This document shows positions 61,168 to 64,000 of a stretch of 64,000 nucleotides of DNA, piece by piece. The translations under genes were made by a program, and so were the position numbers. Source of the DNA: Yoonia sp. (GTDB lineage: Bacteria; Pseudomonadota; Alphaproteobacteria; Rhodobacterales; Rhodobacteraceae); contig NZ_JACUUJ010000005.1 in assembly GCF_014859355.1 (NCBI RefSeq), forward strand, positions 1 through 64,000, written 5' to 3'. Every line of letters begins with the position of its first letter. The stretch's first letter is position 1. The notes beneath the pieces are model-generated. The model worked only from the letters and a program-made list of their open reading frames with translations. It had not been told where the DNA came from and did no database searches.

Positions 61168-61995
61168 ATGCAGGATGATGTCAAAAGGGGCCGCGGACGC
61201 CCCAAGGCGTGGGATGACAAGGCACCCCAGAATACGATCAAGTCACTGGACCGCGCGCTAGAGGTTCTGGTGGCGCTAGGCGACATGCAGGGTGGCACCT
61301 TGTCAGAGGTTGCCAGCGCGCTGGATCAATCGCCTGCTACGGTTTACCGGGTGCTGACCACGTTTCAGGGGCGGGGGTTCGTGGATTTTGATGCGCAAAA
61401 TCAGGTCTGGAACATCGGTGCTGCGGCGTTTCTGACCGGGTCGCAGTTTTTGCGCCGCACGTCGCTGGTGGAACGGGCCCGGCCCATCATGCGTGATCTG
61501 ATGGACGCAACCGGCGAAACCGCCAACCTTGGCATTGAACGGGACGGGCAAGTGCTGTTTCTGGGGCAGGTAGAAACCCATGCGACCATCCGCGCGTTCT
61601 TTCCCCCTGGCACGGTGTCGGCGATGCACGCATCGGGCATTGGCAAGGCGCTGCTTTGCCGGATGGATGATGCGCGACAGCGGCGTGTTCTGGCGCAGGG
61701 CAAGCTGGAACAATTCACCCCGCATACGCTGACCGACCCTGATGCGATGATCGCGGATCTGCACGCGGCGCGCGCCCGTGGCTATGCGATTGACGCTGAG
61801 GAACGTAACATAGGGATGCGCTGCATCGCCGCCCCAGTCTATAACGTCTTCGGAGAGGCGGTAGCGGGTATTTCCGTTTCTGGCCCCACAACGCGCATCA
61901 CGACTGACAAGATTGCGGTGCTGGCCCAGCCAGTCATGGATGCCGCAGCGCGTTTGACCGTGGCGATTGGCGGGAACAACCGGCCCGCTGGTTAG
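61168..61995 (+). CDS. bhcR: IclR-family regulator of the beta-hydroxyaspartate cycle
   Basis: A 275-residue IclR regulator: basic N-terminus RGRGRPKAW, winged helix (LSEVASALDQSPATVYRVLTTF, residues about 45-66) and an effector domain (VERARPIMRDLMDATGETANL; MHASGIGKALL; MRCIAAPVYN). In Paracoccus the homologue BhcR binds the bhc promoter and responds to glyoxylate. It is divergent from bhcABCD across a 160-bp region with three inverted repeats. AAGG precedes the ATG. Confidence 0.92.
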   Translation: MQDDVKRGRGRPKAWDDKAPQNTIKSLDRALEVLVALGDMQGGTLSEVASALDQSPATVYRVLTTFQGRGFVDFDAQNQVWNIGAAAFLTGSQFLRRTSLVERARPIMRDLMDATGETANLGIERDGQVLFLGQVETHATIRAFFPPGTVSAMHASGIGKALLCRMDDARQRRVLAQGKLEQFTPHTLTDPDAMIADLHAARARGYAIDAEERNIGMRCIAAPVYNVFGEAVAGISVSGPTTRITTDKIAVLAQPVMDAAARLTVAIGGNNRPAG

Positions 61996-62075
61996 ATGCT
62001 GGCAATTGTCCCGCAGTCACCCCATATTCACCCAAACGCGGGCCGGTTTCTGGCGCCGCCAACAAAGGTGATCAT

Positions 62076-62756
62076 GTGACTCAAGTGGCCCAGACAGATG
62101 CTTGGATTGAACGGTTTGCCGGTCTGTCCCGGCTTGAACCGGCGGTAAAGGATCTTTTGCTGGCGCGCAGCAGAATTTTGACCGTGCCTTCCGGCACAGT
62201 TGTGTTCGGGCCGGGGAAATCGCCTGAAAACATGTTGTTTCTGCTGGATGGCACCGTGCGCGTGCAGCAGGTGTCTGATACGGGACGTGAAATTGTCTTG
62301 TATCGGATCAATGCCGGCGAAAGCTGCGTTCTGACCACCGCCTGCCTGCTGGCATACGATGATTATTCAGCCGAAGGCATTGCCGAAACCGATGTGCAGG
62401 CGGCTGCTGTTCCGCGTGACGTCTTTGATGAACTGGTCGCGCAGTCGAAATCCTTTCGCAGTTTTGTTTTCGCCGCATTTTCCAAACGGATCACCGATCT
62501 GTTTCTGATGGTGGATGAAGTGGCGTTCCAGCGGGTCGACGTGCGGCTTGCCCAAAAGCTGATTGCACTTTCCGGTGGGGCTGACAGCATTGAAACAACG
62601 CATCAAAAACTATCCGTCGAACTGGGCACCGCCCGCGAGGTGATTTCGCGCCAGCTACAGGAATTTCAGCGGCGCGGGTGGATCGCGCAATCGCGCGGCA
62701 CTGTGACATTGCTGGATCGCGCACAGCTCGAAAATTTAGCCGATAAAAATATCTAA
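62076..62756 (+). CDS. Crp/Fnr-family regulator with a cysteine pair
   Basis: A 226-residue protein with an N-terminal cyclic-nucleotide-binding-like barrel (about 20-130) and a C-terminal winged helix (LSVELGTAREVISRQLQEFQRR in position 175-195). Two cysteines, C84 and C90 in ESCVLTTAC, sit in the sensor domain; there is no N-terminal Fnr-type cysteine cluster. The start is GTG after AAAGGTG. It is followed on the same strand by a palindrome, DUF2892 and the YeeE/YedE pair, so it probably senses sulfur or redox state and controls them (inference). Confidence 0.88.
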   Translation: MTQVAQTDAWIERFAGLSRLEPAVKDLLLARSRILTVPSGTVVFGPGKSPENMLFLLDGTVRVQQVSDTGREIVLYRINAGESCVLTTACLLAYDDYSAEGIAETDVQAAAVPRDVFDELVAQSKSFRSFVFAAFSKRITDLFLMVDEVAFQRVDVRLAQKLIALSGGADSIETTHQKLSVELGTAREVISRQLQEFQRRGWIAQSRGTVTLLDRAQLENLADKNI

Positions 62757-62770
62757 GCCTTTTTTGCAGC

Positions 62771-62789
62771 TCGGTGACAATGTCACCGA
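62771..62789. promoter_or_regulatory. 19-bp palindrome upstream of DUF2892/YeeE genes (candidate operator)
   Basis: TCGGTGACA-A-TGTCACCGA, perfect arms around one base. It lies 14 bp after the Crp/Fnr stop and 57 bp before the DUF2892 start. The two-fold symmetry and spacing fit a dimeric Crp/Fnr-type regulator, although the half-site differs from the classical Fnr TTGAT and Crp TGTGA. Confidence 0.65.
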
Positions 62790-62846
62790 CACAGCGACCC
62801 CGCTTCTGTAGTCAGATTGCAGATTTAGTAAAAAGGAGTCAGTCAA

Positions 62847-63062
62847 ATGGCTGTAAATGTTGGAAATGCCGATCGTCTGCTGCGGCTGGTCGCCGGCGTC
62901 GTTCTGATCGGGGCCCCGCTGATCGGGGGCATGGGCCTTTTTGGAATGACCTGGCTCAACTATGTTATGATCGTCGCTGGTATTGTGATGCTGGCAACAT
63001 CGGCAATGCGGTTTTGCCCGCTCTACACAATTTTTGGCATTCGAACTTGTAAGGTGAAATGA
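62847..63062 (+). CDS. DUF2892 (YgaP-like) inner membrane protein
   Basis: A 71-residue protein with two transmembrane helices (LLRLVAGVVLIGAPLIGGMG; LNYVMIVAGIVMLATSAMRF) and the terminal FCPLYTIFGIRTCK with two cysteines, as in DUF2892 and the membrane part of YgaP rhodanese. AAAAGGAG precedes the ATG. Its stop overlaps the next ATG (ATGA). It is typically found with sulfide or thiosulfate-handling genes. Confidence 0.87.
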   Translation: MAVNVGNADRLLRLVAGVVLIGAPLIGGMGLFGMTWLNYVMIVAGIVMLATSAMRFCPLYTIFGIRTCKVK

Positions 63063-63493
63063 TGGAAACAGTCTTTACGCCCTGGCAATCACTGGGTGGG
63101 GGCGCGCTGATCGGCGTGGCCTCTGTGCTTTTGATGGCCAGTCTTGGCCGTATCATGGGGGCGACAGGCGTTCTGGCCGGTCTGCTTTATCCTGCGAACT
63201 GGTCGGACTGGTCATGGCGCGCTGCCGTGCTGGCCGGGATGGTCAGCGCCCCGCTGGTCATATCACTGTTGACCGGTCAGATGCCTGCCGTGCAGGTGCC
63301 TGTGTCCACACCGATGCTGGTCATCGGTGGGTTCATTGTAGGACTTGGCGTCACATACGGATCTGGCTGCACATCGGGGCACGGTGTCTGTGGGATGGCC
63401 CGGCTGTCACCGCGGTCAATCGCGGCCGTCATCACATTCATGATCACAACCGGCCTGACAGTCTATGTCGTCCGCCACGTGATAGGAGGATAA
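63059..63493 (+). CDS. YeeE/YedE-family transporter half (PmpA-like)
   Basis: A 144-residue membrane protein with four hydrophobic segments and the conserved GLGVTYGSGCTSGHGVCGMARLSPRS (in two blocks: GVTYGSGCTSGHGVCGM and ARLSPRS). The YeeE/YedE family imports sulfur compounds; E. coli/Spirochaeta YeeE carries thiosulfate through conserved cysteines. This short half-size form works with the next gene. Either of two adjacent ATGs (63059 or 63062) may be used. Confidence 0.88.
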   Translation: MMETVFTPWQSLGGGALIGVASVLLMASLGRIMGATGVLAGLLYPANWSDWSWRAAVLAGMVSAPLVISLLTGQMPAVQVPVSTPMLVIGGFIVGLGVTYGSGCTSGHGVCGMARLSPRSIAAVITFMITTGLTVYVVRHVIGG

Positions 63494-63497
63494 CCCA

Positions 63498-63932
63498 ATG
63501 CGTCTGATCGCAAGCTATATCATCGGATTGATTTTCGGGGTGGGAATTTCCATTTCCGGGATGGCGAACCCTGCCAAGGTGCTGAACTTTTTCGATGTCG
63601 CCGGCGCATGGGACCCCAGCCTGATCTTTGTGATGGGTGGCGCCGTTGTTGTGACATTCATCGGCTATCGGTTCGTGCTGAAACGGCCCGCGCCCATGCT
63701 GGAGCAAAAGTTCCAACTGCCCACACGCCGCGACCTTGATCTGCCGCTGATTGGTGGTTCGGCTGTCTTTGGCATCGGCTGGGGGATTGCCGGGTTCTGT
63801 CCCGGTGGCGCGCTGCCCGCCCTAGGCACTGGAAAATCCGAGGTGTTTATCTTTGTAGCGGCCCTGCTGGCTGGCATCTTTGCAGTCAACATCATGAACC
63901 GCATGCGCCAGATGCGCAGTGCAACTGCCTGA
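63498..63932 (+). CDS. YeeE/YedE-family transporter half (PmpB-like)
   Basis: A 144-residue membrane protein with GLIFGVGISISGMANPAKVLNFFD near the start and GIGWGIAGFCPGGALPALG, the cysteine motif of the second half of YeeE. It forms the partner of the preceding gene, five bases upstream. Together they make a full-length sulfur transporter. Confidence 0.88.
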   Translation: MRLIASYIIGLIFGVGISISGMANPAKVLNFFDVAGAWDPSLIFVMGGAVVVTFIGYRFVLKRPAPMLEQKFQLPTRRDLDLPLIGGSAVFGIGWGIAGFCPGGALPALGTGKSEVFIFVAALLAGIFAVNIMNRMRQMRSATA

Positions 63933-63959
63933 ATAACGACAGAACGAAGGAACCGAATA

Positions 63960-64000
63960 TGACTTATCCTGTCAACATGAACCTTAAACCAGAGGTGTCC
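63960..64000 (+). CDS. Start of a further gene in the sulfur operon (partial)
   Basis: An ATG at 63960 after GAAGGAA opens a frame MTYPVNMNLKPEVS to the window edge. Context (DUF2892 and YeeE pair) suggests an MBL-fold persulfide dioxygenase-type protein, commonly the next gene in such operons. Only 13 codons are visible, so the product is a guess. Confidence 0.4.

Noticed and set aside
55863-61995. The bhc genes as a new pathway
   Set aside because: The gene set and order match the described beta-hydroxyaspartate cycle, so the pathway itself is known; only its regulation sites and neighbours here are put forward as new.

Overview
The window looks like chromosome of a Roseobacter-group alphaproteobacterium (Rhodobacteraceae, in the Loktanella/Yoonia/Octadecabacter neighbourhood). 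This rests on moderately high GC, gene content and order (ribE-ribBX-ribH-nusB, tandem deformylases before fmt, ligase plus ligase-associated exonuclease, fdxA-carD), a tRNA-His of the alphaproteobacterial type, and short palindromic repeats at gene ends. No rRNA, insertion sequence, prophage or CRISPR array was seen. The content reads as ordinary chromosome with several metabolic modules.

Layout. 1-3.2 kb (minus): capsule Kdo-linker transferases kpsC (running off the left edge) and kpsS. 3.3-6.1 kb: riboflavin genes and nusB. 6.1-7.7 kb: small membrane proteins, a candidate 6S RNA, an SOS-box-preceded mmcB. 7.8-10.1 kb: tRNA-His, a RluD-type pseudouridine synthase, rpoH. 10.2-17.6 kb: oxidoreductase, oligoendopeptidase F, ATP-dependent DNA ligase with its partner exonuclease, lipase-like hydrolase, SCP2 and TPR proteins. 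17.6-24.2 kb: Suv3-like helicase, S4 protein, fdxA, carD, lytic transglycosylase, DedA protein. 24.2-26.5 kb (minus) and 29.2-35.9 kb (plus): two cobalamin clusters, separated by a receiver-domain protein, a glutathionyl-hydroquinone reductase and an orphan glycosyltransferase. 36-43 kb: PatB-type lyase, three consecutive deformylase paralogues, fmt, creatinase, L,D-transpeptidase, DUF1523. 43.3-50 kb: ALDH16-deoC with an AraC regulator, rpe, a GH13 glucosidase. 50.1-55.8 kb: urate catabolism (puuD, LysR regulator, puuE-uraD fusion, allA, NCS2 permease). 56.6-62 kb: complete beta-hydroxyaspartate cycle locus bhcABCD with divergent bhcR. 62-64 kb: Crp/Fnr regulator, DUF2892, a YeeE/YedE pair and the start of another gene.

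How it fits together. The urate genes end in ureidoglycolate lyase, which releases glyoxylate and urea. The neighbouring bhc genes encode the cycle that condenses glyoxylate with glycine and ends in oxaloacetate. The two blocks lie side by side and could form a purine-to-C4 assimilation route, although 5-hydroxyisourate hydrolase and an allantoate-degrading enzyme are not in this window. The bhcA-bhcR intergenic region holds a 28-bp perfect palindrome. Its 18-bp core recurs between bhcC and bhcD next to a terminator-like hairpin, which suggests separate control of bhcD. The cobalamin block mixes anaerobic-type parts (CbiX, CbiG) with aerobic-type enzymes. A repeated terminator-plus-Shine-Dalgarno unit punctuates the cobalamin and fmt genes, and one copy is translated in frame as the start of CobI. 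The right edge carries a thiol-rich Crp/Fnr regulator, a 19-bp palindrome and YeeE/YedE sulfur transporters, probably a small sulfur-stress locus.
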